Counted from the stretch's first letter, positions 39,985 through 47,693 are shown. The stretch: 64,000 bases of DNA from an uncultured Bacilli bacterium (GCA_947625005.1 CANQNA010000001.1:1-64000); one strand, 5' to 3'. A program made the numbers and translations. Notes: a model not told the origin generated them from the sequence alone.

Positions 39985-40150
39985 TAATATGATAGTATAA
40001 GCATAAGTATGCCTTTTGGGAGGAGTCCGCTCCTTAGAAGGTTCTATTTGTGTACAAAAAATACATATGCTATATCACTATAACTCTAGCCTTATTATAT
40101 AATAAAAAACTATAACTCTAAGGCTATACGGCATAGGGTTATAACTCTAC
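39985..40150 (+). other. Non-coding stretch with hairpins and ATAACTCTA repeats
   Basis: A -10-like TATAAT (39987 region) precedes GGGAGGAGTCCGCTCCTTAG, which can form a GGAG/CTCC hairpin, and three copies of ATAACTCTA (40080, 40112, 40141) with a TAGCCTTA/TAAGGCTA inverted repeat. No ORF. It may be a small RNA gene or regulator-binding region; evidence is limited to these words. Confidence 0.35.
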
Positions 40151-40179
40151 TAAAAAATAAAAAAAATTTTTAAAAACTC

Positions 40180-40208
40180 TTGACTTTATTTATAAAATAT
40201 GTTATTAT
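40180..40208 (+). promoter_or_regulatory. Consensus early promoter
   Basis: TTGACT and TATTAT with 17-bp spacing, before the 40.25-41.2 kb operon. Confidence 0.7.
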
Positions 40209-40251
40209 TATATTGTAAGGAAAACAAGAAAGGAAGTTTTATTAAAAAATA

Positions 40252-40416
40252 ATGAATACACCTAGCAGACAATTAAAAAAGGAGGTAACTAAAATTAAAA
40301 AATATGAAAATAAAGTAAAAACAGACAATATAATCATCACAGAAAAACAAGACTTATTTAAAACAATAATAAAATATTGTACTATAAAAGATATGATAAA
40401 TAGTAAGGAGGAGTAA
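40252..40416 (+). CDS. Small protein with uncertain start (54 or 40 aa)
   Basis: The frame opens at ATG 40252 with a distant AGGAAG site and closes at TAA 40414. A perfect AAAAAAGGAGGTAACTAAA site lies inside the frame, seven bases before an ATT codon near 40294 and with no ATG, GTG or TTG there. Either the upstream ATG is used or an ATT start gives ~40 residues (IKKYENKVKTDNIIITEKQD). Function unknown. Confidence 0.45.
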   Translation: MNTPSRQLKKEVTKIKKYENKVKTDNIIITEKQDLFKTIIKYCTIKDMINSKEE

Positions 40417-40419
40417 TTT

Positions 40420-40695
40420 ATGCAAAATGCAAATAATATAAAAACATTTAAACAGATTCGTTTTACTATTGTACGCCCTATAACAGTACATGTTACATCA
40501 GAAAGAGTGAGTGAAGCAACGGAAATACCTCTTGAAAGAATAACAGATCAAGATATTATTAATTTTGCAAAAAAACTTATCGAAGAAAACACTTATTTAT
40601 TTAATGATATTGATATTAAAACCGATATGATGTTTAATGACATTTCAACAGTTTATACAGATGATGTTGAAAAAGGTGAAGAAATTTTATATTAA
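40420..40695 (+). CDS. Small early protein (91 aa)
   Basis: ATG 40420 follows AAGGAGGAGTAATTT. The product starts MQNANNIKTFKQIRFTIVRP and is mixed alpha/beta with an acidic end. Second gene of a short operon. Function unknown. Confidence 0.6.
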   Translation: MQNANNIKTFKQIRFTIVRPITVHVTSERVSEATEIPLERITDQDIINFAKKLIEENTYLFNDIDIKTDMMFNDISTVYTDDVEKGEEILY

Positions 40696-40712
40696 AAAGG
40701 AGGTTATATAAT

Positions 40713-41243
40713 ATGAGTTCATACAATTTTACAATTCAGTCAATAGGAATAAACACAACAGGTGTAACAGAATCTAAAATATTAGAAAATAAAAAACTTT
40801 TAGAATCTACAAATATAACAACGCCAATAGGTGAACTTTCATATTTAGATAATACAATTACAATGGAAAACTTATCTACTCTTGAATATAATGCTATTTA
40901 TAATTTTTTAACTAGTTTAAAAAAGAAAAATTTAATTGTTGATTTTAATACTACATCAACGAAAACAACAACAGAAGAAGAAAGAGAAAAACAAGAAACA
41001 GAGCCAAAGTATATAAATACTATTTTAAAAATTAATGATATTGATGATGAAATAATACATAAACTTAAATTAACCCCCGAACAATTAAAGATATTTAAAA
41101 TAGCTTATTATTTGCTTAATAAATTTTTAATTGATTATGATATAACTATTAATTTTTCTGCTTTTACTCCTAATGATTTCAAGGATATAAAAGAAATAGA
41201 AGAAAGTAGCTTTTATCAAACGAGGGAAGAAAAACATTCATAA
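40713..41243 (+). CDS. Early protein, member of a local paralog family (176 aa)
   Basis: ATG 40713 after AAAAGGAGGTTATATAAT. The C-terminal half (KYINTILKINDIDDEIIHKL then LTPEQLKIFKIAYYLLNKFL, IKEIEESSFYQ) is clearly related to the 92-aa product at 41499 (KYVDTVLQLINRDYDEEENI, LTQEERRVAEVLCYYISDLL, IKEIENDEDYKQ). Function unknown. Confidence 0.65.
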   Translation: MSSYNFTIQSIGINTTGVTESKILENKKLLESTNITTPIGELSYLDNTITMENLSTLEYNAIYNFLTSLKKKNLIVDFNTTSTKTTTEEEREKQETEPKYINTILKINDIDDEIIHKLKLTPEQLKIFKIAYYLLNKFLIDYDITINFSAFTPNDFKDIKEIEESSFYQTREEKHS

Positions 41244-41245
41244 TT

Positions 41246-41322
41246 AAAAAACAAGGCGGTTTTTACTTTTTCATGATAAAACCTCCATAAAATAAAATAT
41301 ACCAAAAACCGCCTTGTTTTTA
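41246..41322. terminator. Long-loop inverted repeat, likely bidirectional terminator
   Basis: AAAACAAGGCGGTTTTT and its complement AAAAACCGCCTTGTTTT are separated by ~40 AT-rich bases just after the 176-aa gene. The arms are 17 bp and perfect. It may terminate in both directions. Confidence 0.65.
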
Positions 41323-41498
41323 AATATTACATTGTGTAATTTAAAAATCATTTTTCTAAACATTTACTATTGTTAAATACATACAAGTTGCACAAATTTT
41401 AAAAATGAATTTTGTAAATATTGTATATTGCAAAATTTTAAAAATAAGTGTATAATAAATACATAAAGAAAAATAAAACAAAGAAAGGAAGTATAATT

Positions 41499-41777
41499 AT
41501 GAACGAAAACAACGAAAATAAAAAGTATGTAGACACTGTTTTGCAGCTGATAAACAGGGACTATGATGAAGAAGAAAATATTTTTCTTAAATTAACACAA
41601 GAGGAAAGAAGAGTAGCCGAAGTATTATGTTATTATATAAGTGACCTTTTGAGAAGCTCTGATTATTATGTTCGGGTAAATGATTCATCAATAAATAAAT
41701 TTCTCACAATAAAAGAAATTGAAAATGATGAAGATTATAAACAATGGCAAAAAAATAAATATGGTTATGATTATTAA
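41499..41777 (+). CDS. Early protein, local paralog family (92 aa)
   Basis: ATG 41499 follows AAGAAAGGAAGTATAATT; an upstream in-frame ATG overlaps the promoter-like GTGTATAATAAA. It is related to the C-terminal half of the preceding gene's product. Function unknown. Confidence 0.6.
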   Translation: MNENNENKKYVDTVLQLINRDYDEEENIFLKLTQEERRVAEVLCYYISDLLRSSDYYVRVNDSSINKFLTIKEIENDEDYKQWQKNKYGYDY

Positions 41778-41821
41778 ATAACAAATAAGAAATAAAAATT
41801 AAGGAGAAAAAGAAGTAAAAA

Positions 41822-42262
41822 ATGAAAATAAAAATACCATTAAAAAATACTTTCTATGATGAAGATGACAAAAAAACACGCTTTAAAGAAGCTGTTTATG
41901 AAACAACAAAAGAACATTTACCAATTATTCTTAAACTTATTGATATAATAATAAAAAATAAACTTATTTATCAAGATAATATTACTATAGAAACAAAAGA
42001 ATTTAATAATATTAATATAAATAATATTAATGAACAAGAAGAATATTCAAAAAGGGTGAATCTTTATAATGAAAATATAGATTATGGATACCTTTATAGA
42101 GCAAATTTCACAACTATAATTACAACTGAAGAAAAAGTAAAAATTATACTTGATTTTATACATTTTTTATATATAGAATTATTATATTATAGTATGATTA
42201 ATAATGAAATTGTTGATTATAAAAAAGAGCATGGAATGCCTAAAGAATGGATAAAACTATAA
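41822..42262 (+). CDS. Early protein (146 aa)
   Basis: ATG 41822 follows AAGGAGAAAAAG. Asn/Ile/Lys-rich protein with FTTIITTEEKVKIILDFIHF and a long helical C-terminus ending GMPKEWIKL. Its layout (N-terminal strands, TTEEK helix block) resembles its operon neighbours. Function unknown. Confidence 0.6.
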   Translation: MKIKIPLKNTFYDEDDKKTRFKEAVYETTKEHLPIILKLIDIIIKNKLIYQDNITIETKEFNNININNINEQEEYSKRVNLYNENIDYGYLYRANFTTIITTEEKVKIILDFIHFLYIELLYYSMINNEIVDYKKEHGMPKEWIKL

Positions 42263-42275
42263 GGAGGAGTAAAAA

Positions 42276-42659
42276 ATGAACAAAACAAAAGAAAAAGAAA
42301 CAATGTATTTTACAGTAGATGGAAAATCAGCAGACTTTGAAATAAATTCTAATTATGAGCGGTCAATCATAGTAAATTTTGCAGGAGTTCTTAATGATTA
42401 TCTTGAAGGCAGGGGACTGCATATAGATAGAAGAGATATTGAGTTGGCGGAGGACTATTCAACAGACAGTAAATACTTTAATATTATGGCGGTTTTAGAA
42501 ATAGATGATGATGAAGGAGAAACAGTTTTTACAATTCCATTTTTAACTACTAAAGAAAATTTAGAAGTTATTTATCGCTTTGAAAAAATAATAAATCCTT
42601 TATTAGACAATTATTATATAAGTGCTCTTGACCTTAACTATGATTATTTGATAATTTAA
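42276..42659 (+). CDS. Early protein (127 aa)
   Basis: ATG 42276 after AAGGAGGAGTAAAAA. Acidic alpha/beta protein (MYFTVDGKSADFEINSNYER, FTIPFLTTKENLEVIYRFEK). The TTKEN-helix block parallels the TTEEK block of the previous protein, suggesting distant paralogy. Function unknown. Confidence 0.6.
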   Translation: MNKTKEKETMYFTVDGKSADFEINSNYERSIIVNFAGVLNDYLEGRGLHIDRRDIELAEDYSTDSKYFNIMAVLEIDDDEGETVFTIPFLTTKENLEVIYRFEKIINPLLDNYYISALDLNYDYLII

Positions 42660-42676
42660 AAGGAGTGTACTTAAGT

Positions 42677-43156
42677 ATGAGTAATAAAGAGATAATTGAG
42701 CAAGAAGTTTATTATAATGATAATATACTAAATATTATGTACTCTATTATAAAACAGTGTGCTAGATTTTGGGATACTCATAGTGAATATGACAATCCAG
42801 ATATTACTGAATTTTTATATACAATATGTAATGATTCTTTAAATTCAGAAAAATTTGTTTTACAATTTTTGGCAAATATAACAGATACTTTTATAACGGA
42901 AGCAAGTAAAAACGCATATGACTATTTTATAAATTTTATTCAATCACATTTAACGGTATCAGTAAAAGCAAAAAACAACTTAATTAAAATAATAAATATT
43001 GTTTTAGAAAATAACAGAGATTTTATTTTTACAGATACTTTAACAGAAAACCAAATAACAGAACTAAAAGCAAAATATAAAAGGACTATTAAATTGCGGT
43101 TTGAGGACAGCGACGAGCAGTATAAGGTATCCTACAAATGGACAGATGATTATTAA
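42677..43156 (+). CDS. Early protein (159 aa)
   Basis: ATG 42677 follows AAAAGGAGTGTACTTAAGT. Helical protein (SNKEIIEQEVYYNDNILNIM) with a strand-rich end (RTIKLRFEDSDEQYKVSYKW). Last gene of the operon. Function unknown. Confidence 0.6.
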   Translation: MSNKEIIEQEVYYNDNILNIMYSIIKQCARFWDTHSEYDNPDITEFLYTICNDSLNSEKFVLQFLANITDTFITEASKNAYDYFINFIQSHLTVSVKAKNNLIKIINIVLENNRDFIFTDTLTENQITELKAKYKRTIKLRFEDSDEQYKVSYKWTDDY

Positions 43157-43183
43157 GAAAGAAGGCGCAAGCCTTCTTTCTTA
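43156..43183 (+). terminator. Terminator of the 40.2-43.2 kb operon
   Basis: AGAAAGAAGGC pairs with GCCTTCTTTCT around a GCAA-type loop, followed by TATTTTTTG. Confidence 0.85.
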
Positions 43184-43757
43184 TTTTTTGTCTATTTTTA
43201 CTCTTGACAAACCTTGTCAATAGGCAGAATGAATAAAAATGTAATGCGGTTTTTGTTATTTTTATCTATTGACAAGAAAAGTCAATATACAAATTGTACA
43301 AAAATACCGGCGGTTTTGAGATGAATTTTGTGGAAAATGCCCATTGACAAATGAGAGAGAATATGTTATAATGGGCGGCTTGCTTGCGCTGAAGCAAGCC
43401 GCAATATTATATCACACACCCCTGTCACTTGTCAAGTGGTAAAACTGCACAAAGATTCCGCCACCTAATATCCCAAAATTTGTGCAACATTTTCCCTTGA
43501 CAAATCACCCTTTGTGCAATCTTAACAAACTTTTAGCCATCCTAGTGCAACTTTTTATGCAATTTGTACATTCAATTCATGTCAAGCACTTTTTTATAAA
43601 AAATTATACAAAATTTTATAGCAAAAACCGCATTATTTTTATATAAATTTACCTGTTGACAGATACAGCTCATTTATTCTATGACACAATGCACAAAAAT
43701 AAATAAAAAGTGTACAAAAGTTTATATATTTTGTACACTTAACAAATAAAAATATAC
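43184..43757. other. Gene-free region with dispersed promoter-like repeats
   Basis: No coding frame is convincing. The stretch holds repeated TTGTCAATAGGCA / CTATTGACAA words, several GTACAAAAAT words and the face-to-face cassette at 43344-43435. It also separates rightward genes from the leftward genes at 43804-44573. Confidence 0.5.
43344..43435. ncRNA. Face-to-face promoter cassette 3 with perfect hairpin
   Basis: A plus-strand TTGACA-17-TATAAT (-10 at 43367) and a minus-strand TTGACA-TATAAT (-10 at 43406) face each other only ~35 bp apart. Between them lies GCGGCTTGCTT/GAAGCAAGCCGC, a 10-bp GC-rich stem. A similar GGCGGCTCGAC hairpin occurs at 49953 with degenerate promoters. No coding capacity. 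Confidence 0.6.
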
Positions 43758-43786
43758 AAAAAGGATAGTTAAAAACTATCCTTTTT
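43758..43786 (-). terminator. Terminator for the leftward 43.8-44.6 kb genes
   Basis: AAAAAGGATAGTT pairs with AACTATCCTTTTT around a short loop, just past the stop of the 64-aa gene. T runs on both sides make it bidirectional. Confidence 0.85.
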
Positions 43787-43803
43787 ATAACCTCCTCTTT
43801 TTA

Positions 43804-43998
43804 TTAAATGGTATTCATAAATTCGTCTTTACTTATTATGTCAACATCAAGTTCTTCAATCTCATCATGGTCTTGCATTATTTCATTAAAATAATTTTCT
43901 GCTTCGTCCATTGCGGCATCTTCATCTACGGCATTTACAAAATATTCTTCTGTGTAATATTCTCCTCTTGATATATGTGCAATCACTTTATAATACAT
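43804..43998 (-). CDS. Small acidic early protein (64 aa)
   Basis: Starts ATG 43996-43998 after AAGGAGGACTAAAT and follows the upstream gene closely. Very acidic (MDEAENYFNEIMQDHDEIEE), the charge of DNA-mimic-like or inhibitor proteins, but this is only composition. Function unknown. Confidence 0.6.
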   Translation of the reverse strand: MYYKVIAHISRGEYYTEEYFVNAVDEDAAMDEAENYFNEIMQDHDEIEELDVDIISKDEFMNTI

Positions 43999-44000
43999 AT

Positions 44001-44249
44001 TTAGTCCTCCTTATAATAATATTCTTCTAAACCTTTATAAATTTTATCTAACAAATGCTCACCTTTAGTATTTATTTGTGAATTTTCTAAAAGTGTTTGT
44101 AAAGTTTCTAAGCAGCCCATCCAATAATAATAATCTATTTTATATTTGTCTTTCTCTTTCGTTTTTATTTTATTATAGGCTTTTCTTAACTCATCAATAG
44201 TAAAAGTTACATCAGAAGATATAATATTGTCCGATATTTTTATTTTCAT
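44001..44249 (-). CDS. Small early protein, paralog of the next gene (82 aa)
   Basis: ATG 44247-44249 follows AAAGGAGGAGTAAAT; an upstream in-frame ATG lacks a ribosome site. It contains DYYYWMGCLETLQTLLEN, which parallels CIYLLGYMDCINMLILSNKS of the neighbouring 84-aa protein. Function unknown. Confidence 0.6.
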   Translation of the reverse strand: MKIKISDNIISSDVTFTIDELRKAYNKIKTKEKDKYKIDYYYWMGCLETLQTLLENSQINTKGEHLLDKIYKGLEEYYYKED

Positions 44250-44293
44250 ATTTACTCCTCCTTTAATTTGCTTTTGTTTTATCTTATGTATAT

Positions 44294-44322
44294 ATAATAC
44301 CATATATTGCTATATTTGTCAA
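44294..44322 (-). promoter_or_regulatory. Consensus early promoter (leftward)
   Basis: TTGACA and TATTAT with 17-bp spacing on the minus strand, overlapping the end of the 84-aa gene and preceding the 82-aa gene. Confidence 0.75.
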
Positions 44323-44573
44323 CCCCTTTTTAAAATTTTATAAATATTTATATATGCTTTTTCTAATTTTTTGACTTCTTCTTCATTAATAAAATTAGAT
44401 TTATTACTTAAAATTAACATATTTATACAATCCATATACCCTAATAAATAGATACATTCATTTTTAACATTTTCTCCTTCTTGAAAAGCTGATATTAATT
44501 TTTCAACGCTGGTTAAAATATTTTTTATTTCTGCTAATATAATATTTTTTATTTTGTTCTTTATTAAAAACAT
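44319..44573 (-). CDS. Small early protein (84 aa)
   Basis: ATG 44571-44573 follows AAGGAGGAGTAAAT. Helical Lys/Ile-rich protein, paralog of the 82-aa protein downstream. Function unknown. Confidence 0.6.
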   Translation of the reverse strand: MFLIKNKIKNIILAEIKNILTSVEKLISAFQEGENVKNECIYLLGYMDCINMLILSNKSNFINEEEVKKLEKAYINIYKILKRG

Positions 44574-44617
44574 ATTTACTCCTCCTTATCTGTTTAATAA
44601 AAACCACATACATTTCT

Positions 44618-44668
44618 TTAGCCATCTTTTATAACTGATTTAACTATTTTGGCTATAGAATTTTTCAT
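44618..44668 (-). CDS. Possible 16-residue leader peptide
   Basis: A 16-codon frame (MKNSIAKIVKSVIKDG) starts after GGGAGGGAATAAAAAAT and is the first frame behind the leftward promoter at 44704. Its stop overlaps an ATG of a further short frame (MAKEMYVVFIKQIRR) that runs into the 84-aa gene. It may be a leader or a small basic peptide; support is the ribosome site and promoter only. Confidence 0.35.
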   Translation of the reverse strand: MKNSIAKIVKSVIKDG

Positions 44669-44703
44669 ATTTTTTATTCCCTCCCTTTTTATTTTCTATA
44701 ATA

Positions 44704-44732
44704 ATTATAACAAATTACATAGTATTTGTCAA
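44704..44732 (-). promoter_or_regulatory. Consensus early promoter (leftward)
   Basis: TTGACA and TATAAT with 17-bp spacing on the minus strand, back to back with the rightward promoter at 44765. Confidence 0.75.
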
Positions 44733-44764
44733 GAAAAAAATTTAAAAAATTTTTGAAAAAAGCA

Positions 44765-44793
44765 TTGACAAATATATTATAATATGATATTAT
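44765..44793 (+). promoter_or_regulatory. Consensus early promoter (rightward)
   Basis: TTGACA and TATTAT with 17-bp spacing. Promoter, start region and leader are nearly the same as those at 39235. Confidence 0.75.
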
Positions 44794-44837
44794 AATATTG
44801 TAAACAAAAACAAGTAAAATTTTAAGGAGGTATAAAT

Positions 44838-45092
44838 ATGAAAATATTACAAGATGTAGAAGGAATTGAAAATAAAACAATTTTAATGTTAAATTTTTTT
44901 GAGCAGCCGCAACAAGTTTGGGAATGTGATAATATTGAAGAAGGAAAAGAAGCTTACAACGAATTTAACGAAAAGATATTAAAGTATGGTACATACTTTA
45001 ATATAAGCTCCATTACTTTAATTTGTAAAAATAATCTTATAGCGCATAAAATGAAAATGCTTGATAAATGGATTATTATAAAAGAGGCGTAA
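44838..45092 (+). CDS. Small early protein (84 aa)
   Basis: ATG 44838 after AAGGAGGTATAAAT. Acidic alpha/beta product (MKILQDVEGIENKTILMLNF, IEEGKEAYNEFNEKI). Own promoter and terminator. Function unknown. Confidence 0.6.
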   Translation: MKILQDVEGIENKTILMLNFFEQPQQVWECDNIEEGKEAYNEFNEKILKYGTYFNISSITLICKNNLIAHKMKMLDKWIIIKEA

Positions 45093-45104
45093 AGCCTCTT
45101 TTTT
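45082..45104 (+). terminator. Terminator after the 84-aa gene
   Basis: AAGAGGC pairs with GCCTCTTTTTT overlapping the stop codon. Confidence 0.8.
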
Positions 45105-45142
45105 GTTAGCTTATTGCTAAAACGCCGACAAAAATCGAATCA

Positions 45143-45172
45143 ATTATAACACATCTCCCCAGCATTTGTCAA
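45143..45172 (-). promoter_or_regulatory. Antisense-facing consensus promoter
   Basis: Minus-strand TTGACA and TATAAT face the terminator of the preceding gene 40 bp away. The predicted RNA begins TGATTCGATTTTTGTCGGCG and would end at that terminator. Third member of the family also seen at 38577 and 39665. Confidence 0.65.
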
Positions 45173-45231
45173 TAGGCAAAATACATAAATTTTAATAAAA
45201 TTTTAATCCCAAAATTGTACACTTTTACCTA

Positions 45232-45373
45232 TTGACTGCTTAGGCGGTTTTGTGGTATAATATTATCGGGGGACGCCCAAATTAGCCTATGCTAACTCTG
45301 GTTAGTCCGTGCTAACCATAATACGCCAAATAGACTCGAATCCATTATAACACACCCGGCACACTTTTGTCAA
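45232..45373. ncRNA. Face-to-face promoter cassette 2 with palindromic core
   Basis: A plus promoter (TTGACT/TATAAT, -10 at 45256) and a minus promoter (TTGACA/TATAAT, -10 at 45344) converge across ~83 bp. The core shares CGGGGGA and TTAGCCTATGCTAACT with cassette 1 but diverges elsewhere, with GGTTAG...CTAACC pairing kept. No coding frame. The rest of 45374-45758 shows nothing else I can support. Confidence 0.55.
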
Positions 45374-45758
45374 TAGGCAATTTCAACAAAAATTATCCGT
45401 TTTAGTATCCCAAAATTTGTTAAAATTGTACAATAGTAACAAAAGTCAAGAGGGCAAAAGTAATAAAAAATCATGCGGTTTTTGCTTATTTTTTATCAGT
45501 TTATACAAATAGTATAACTTTACTTTTTATACATTTTGAACAAACCCGTTAGAAAAAATTTGTTACTTCTGTACATTGACAAGCTGAAGTTTGTGTACCT
45601 TAACTAGCATCCGCAGCTCACTTATGCTACTTTTTGTATATATTGTACATAATATAAAAAAAACACATAAAAAATATACAAAACATTATATAAATTTTGT
45701 ATATTATTACTATTGTTTTTTATCTTTTAATATTTTTATACAAATTTTTTAAATACAA

Positions 45759-45785
45759 AAAAGCTAGGTATTTTTATACCTAGCT
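45759..45785 (-). terminator. Terminator for the leftward 45.8-47.1 kb operon
   Basis: AAGCTAGGTAT pairs with ATACCTAGCTT around a short T loop and lies directly past the 91-aa gene. Confidence 0.85.
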
Positions 45786-45794
45786 TGTATATTT

Positions 45795-46070
45795 TTAATC
45801 AATGTCAATACTTATTGTATCTATATCAAGCACATCTTTTTGTATTATATAATCTCTTAAAATATCCCTCATCACTTCATATAAATACTCATTGAACGCA
45901 ACTTGTATATCTGTATCAATTATTCCATTTGTAACAGTTTCAAAACCTTCATTTATGATAGCTTCACAAAATGATACAATAGCTTCTTTGAATAGCTTGT
46001 TATCCATATGTAAAGTTACATTCATTTCCAACCTATCTGATATTATTTTCTTTAATTCCTTATTATACAT
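45795..46070 (-). CDS. Small acidic early protein (91 aa)
   Basis: ATG 46068-46070 follows AAAGGAGGTTATATT. Helical protein (MYNKELKKIISDRLEMNVTL) with a very acidic C-terminus ending DIDTISIDID. Function unknown. Confidence 0.6.
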   Translation of the reverse strand: MYNKELKKIISDRLEMNVTLHMDNKLFKEAIVSFCEAIINEGFETVTNGIIDTDIQVAFNEYLYEVMRDILRDYIIQKDVLDIDTISIDID

Positions 46071-46083
46071 AATATAACCTCCT

Positions 46084-46563
46084 TTATAATCTTTTTGGTA
46101 CTTCTGAAATATTATATAATACATTATAATTATTTAAAATATTCCGTATTATATGTGAATCTTTGCGGTTTTTACTAAAAGCTTCAATTAGATATACTTT
46201 TTTATTATTCAATAGCACCTCTTGTACAAGGCAGTCTATACTAAAAGGCTTCAACTTTTCTACTATATCAATACTTTTTGCAGTTATTGATATTTTCCAT
46301 AAAGAATCCTTTTTGATTTTTTCAAGTAACCATATACTGAAATATGTGCCAAATAAATTTGCAACGGCTGTTATTATAGCGGATGCAGCTAAAGGCATAT
46401 TTGCAGTATATTGGATAATAATAGTATAAAAACCATATGTTACCGCTGAAATTATACTAGCATTTATTGGTTTTTCTGTTTTTACTGTTACAATCTGTTT
46501 AATTGTCTGTAAAATAACATTTACCAAACTTGCAATACTAAATACTATAATTGTTTTTATCAT
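46084..46563 (-). CDS. Membrane protein with C-terminal alpha/beta domain (159 aa)
   Basis: Residues 1-80 contain three or more hydrophobic segments (TIIVFSIASLVNVILQTIKQ, ISAVTYGFYTIIIQYTANMP, ASAIITAVANLFGTYFSIWL). A soluble C-terminal ~75 residues (LWKISITAKSIDIVEKLKPF, VYLIEAFSKNRKDSHIIRNI) follow. The layout resembles small DUF5698/DUF2179-like membrane proteins. It acts in the host membrane; a role in exclusion or host takeover is speculative. Its start overlaps the stop of the preceding gene. Confidence 0.65.
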   Translation of the reverse strand: MIKTIIVFSIASLVNVILQTIKQIVTVKTEKPINASIISAVTYGFYTIIIQYTANMPLAASAIITAVANLFGTYFSIWLLEKIKKDSLWKISITAKSIDIVEKLKPFSIDCLVQEVLLNNKKVYLIEAFSKNRKDSHIIRNILNNYNVLYNISEVPKRL

Positions 46564-47051
46564 TTTTTAGACTCCTCCTCTAATAATTTAATAATATTCT
46601 CTTGATTGAACATTTCACAAAATTGCTTTGTTGTCAAAGTCCTTTTGCAACAATCTATCGTCCAGCCATTCAATATATCAATTTTCATTGGGCTTTTAAT
46701 ATAATAATAAAAATATCTACAATAAAAATCGAATGGAACAAAATCTCCTAAATGTACTTTATTGTCAAAATACATAGATGATATACAAGAGATAGTTTTA
46801 TCTCTTATCCCATTATATTTTTTCAAATTTTCAAACATATCTAAGTATGTTTGTAAAATCTTTTTATACTCTTCCTCTTGACATATTAAATCAAGATAAA
46901 AACTACTCTCATAAATTGTTAAATTTTTATCTTTTTTAGATTTTTTGCAAGGGTAATTGTCGGGGTCGGGGAACGGATACCGACTTATTATTGTTCTATA
47001 TCCCCTAACTTGATAATAAACAGGTGTTCTATAAAAATAATACTTTACCAT
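46560..47051 (-). CDS. Unrecognised early protein (163 aa)
   Basis: ATG 47049-47051 follows AAAAGGAGGTTTACAAAT; an upstream ATG is less well placed. Tyr- and Cys-rich (MVKYYFYRTPVYYQVRGYRT, FDFYCRYFYYYIKSPMKIDI). First gene of a leftward early operon. Function unknown. Confidence 0.6.
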   Translation of the reverse strand: MVKYYFYRTPVYYQVRGYRTIISRYPFPDPDNYPCKKSKKDKNLTIYESSFYLDLICQEEEYKKILQTYLDMFENLKKYNGIRDKTISCISSMYFDNKVHLGDFVPFDFYCRYFYYYIKSPMKIDILNGWTIDCCKRTLTTKQFCEMFNQENIIKLLEEESKK

Positions 47052-47125
47052 ATTTGTAAACCTCCTTTTTTGCAAAGCTTTTATTTTATTTGACCTCCTT
47101 TATTTGTATTGCCTTGCTTGATATT

Positions 47126-47154
47126 ATAATACCATAATATGAATGTATTGTCAA
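47126..47154 (-). promoter_or_regulatory. Consensus early promoter (leftward)
   Basis: TTGACA and TATTAT with 17-bp spacing on the minus strand, ~75 bp before the 163-aa gene. Confidence 0.75.
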
Positions 47155-47242
47155 GCATTTTTTTCAAATTTTTAAAATTTTATTTCTGTTTTTTTATATA
47201 TAATAGGAAGATAAAATTTTTTGAAAAAATTTTTAAAAATGC

Positions 47243-47271
47243 TTGACAAACAAAAAGGCTTTTGGTATAAT
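47243..47271 (+). promoter_or_regulatory. Consensus early promoter (rightward)
   Basis: TTGACA and TATAAT with exact 17-bp spacing before the 53-aa gene. Confidence 0.8.
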
Positions 47272-47306
47272 GTAATTACAATTAAACAAAGAAAGGAGGC
47301 AAAAAA

Positions 47307-47468
47307 ATGCAAGAAAATACAAAAACCTATATTTTAAAGCCGTTAAGTGTTTCTAATGTAACTTTAGATTTAACTATTAAAGATAAAATAATCTTAAATA
47401 GTGCAATAGATATAATTAATGCTTATACAGATAATCAAATTGATTTATTTTTACTTGAAAAAAATTAA
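47307..47468 (+). CDS. Small early protein (53 aa)
   Basis: ATG 47307 follows AAAGGAGGCAAAAAA. The product begins MQENTKTYILKPLSVSNVTL. Short and acidic-neutral. Function unknown. Confidence 0.55.
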   Translation: MQENTKTYILKPLSVSNVTLDLTIKDKIILNSAIDIINAYTDNQIDLFLLEKN

Positions 47469-47477
47469 AAAAAGCAC

Positions 47478-47506
47478 TTGACAAAATTTAAAAATCATGC
47501 TAATAT
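47478..47506 (+). promoter_or_regulatory. Probable early promoter
   Basis: TTGACA and TAATAT with 17-bp spacing, overlapping the end of the 53-aa gene region. Confidence 0.55.
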
Positions 47507-47566
47507 ATAATTACAGTCAAGCAGAGCAGAATAAAAAAAGGAAGTAAAAAAAATAAAAAAAAATGC

Positions 47567-47595
47567 TTGACAAACTTAAAAAGCTATGCTATAAT
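47567..47595 (+). promoter_or_regulatory. Consensus early promoter with long leader
   Basis: TTGACA and TATAAT with 17-bp spacing. The ~90-bp leader to the 127-aa gene has an AAAAGGAGG at 47612 with no usual start codon behind it, so a lost or unusual leader peptide is possible. Confidence 0.75.
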
Positions 47596-47693
47596 AAAAG
47601 CATAGAAAAGAAAAGGAGGATAGAAACAAAAAATAACTTATCGGAAACTGCCAAAATAAAAACAAACAATATAATTTTAAGGAGGAGTAATTT

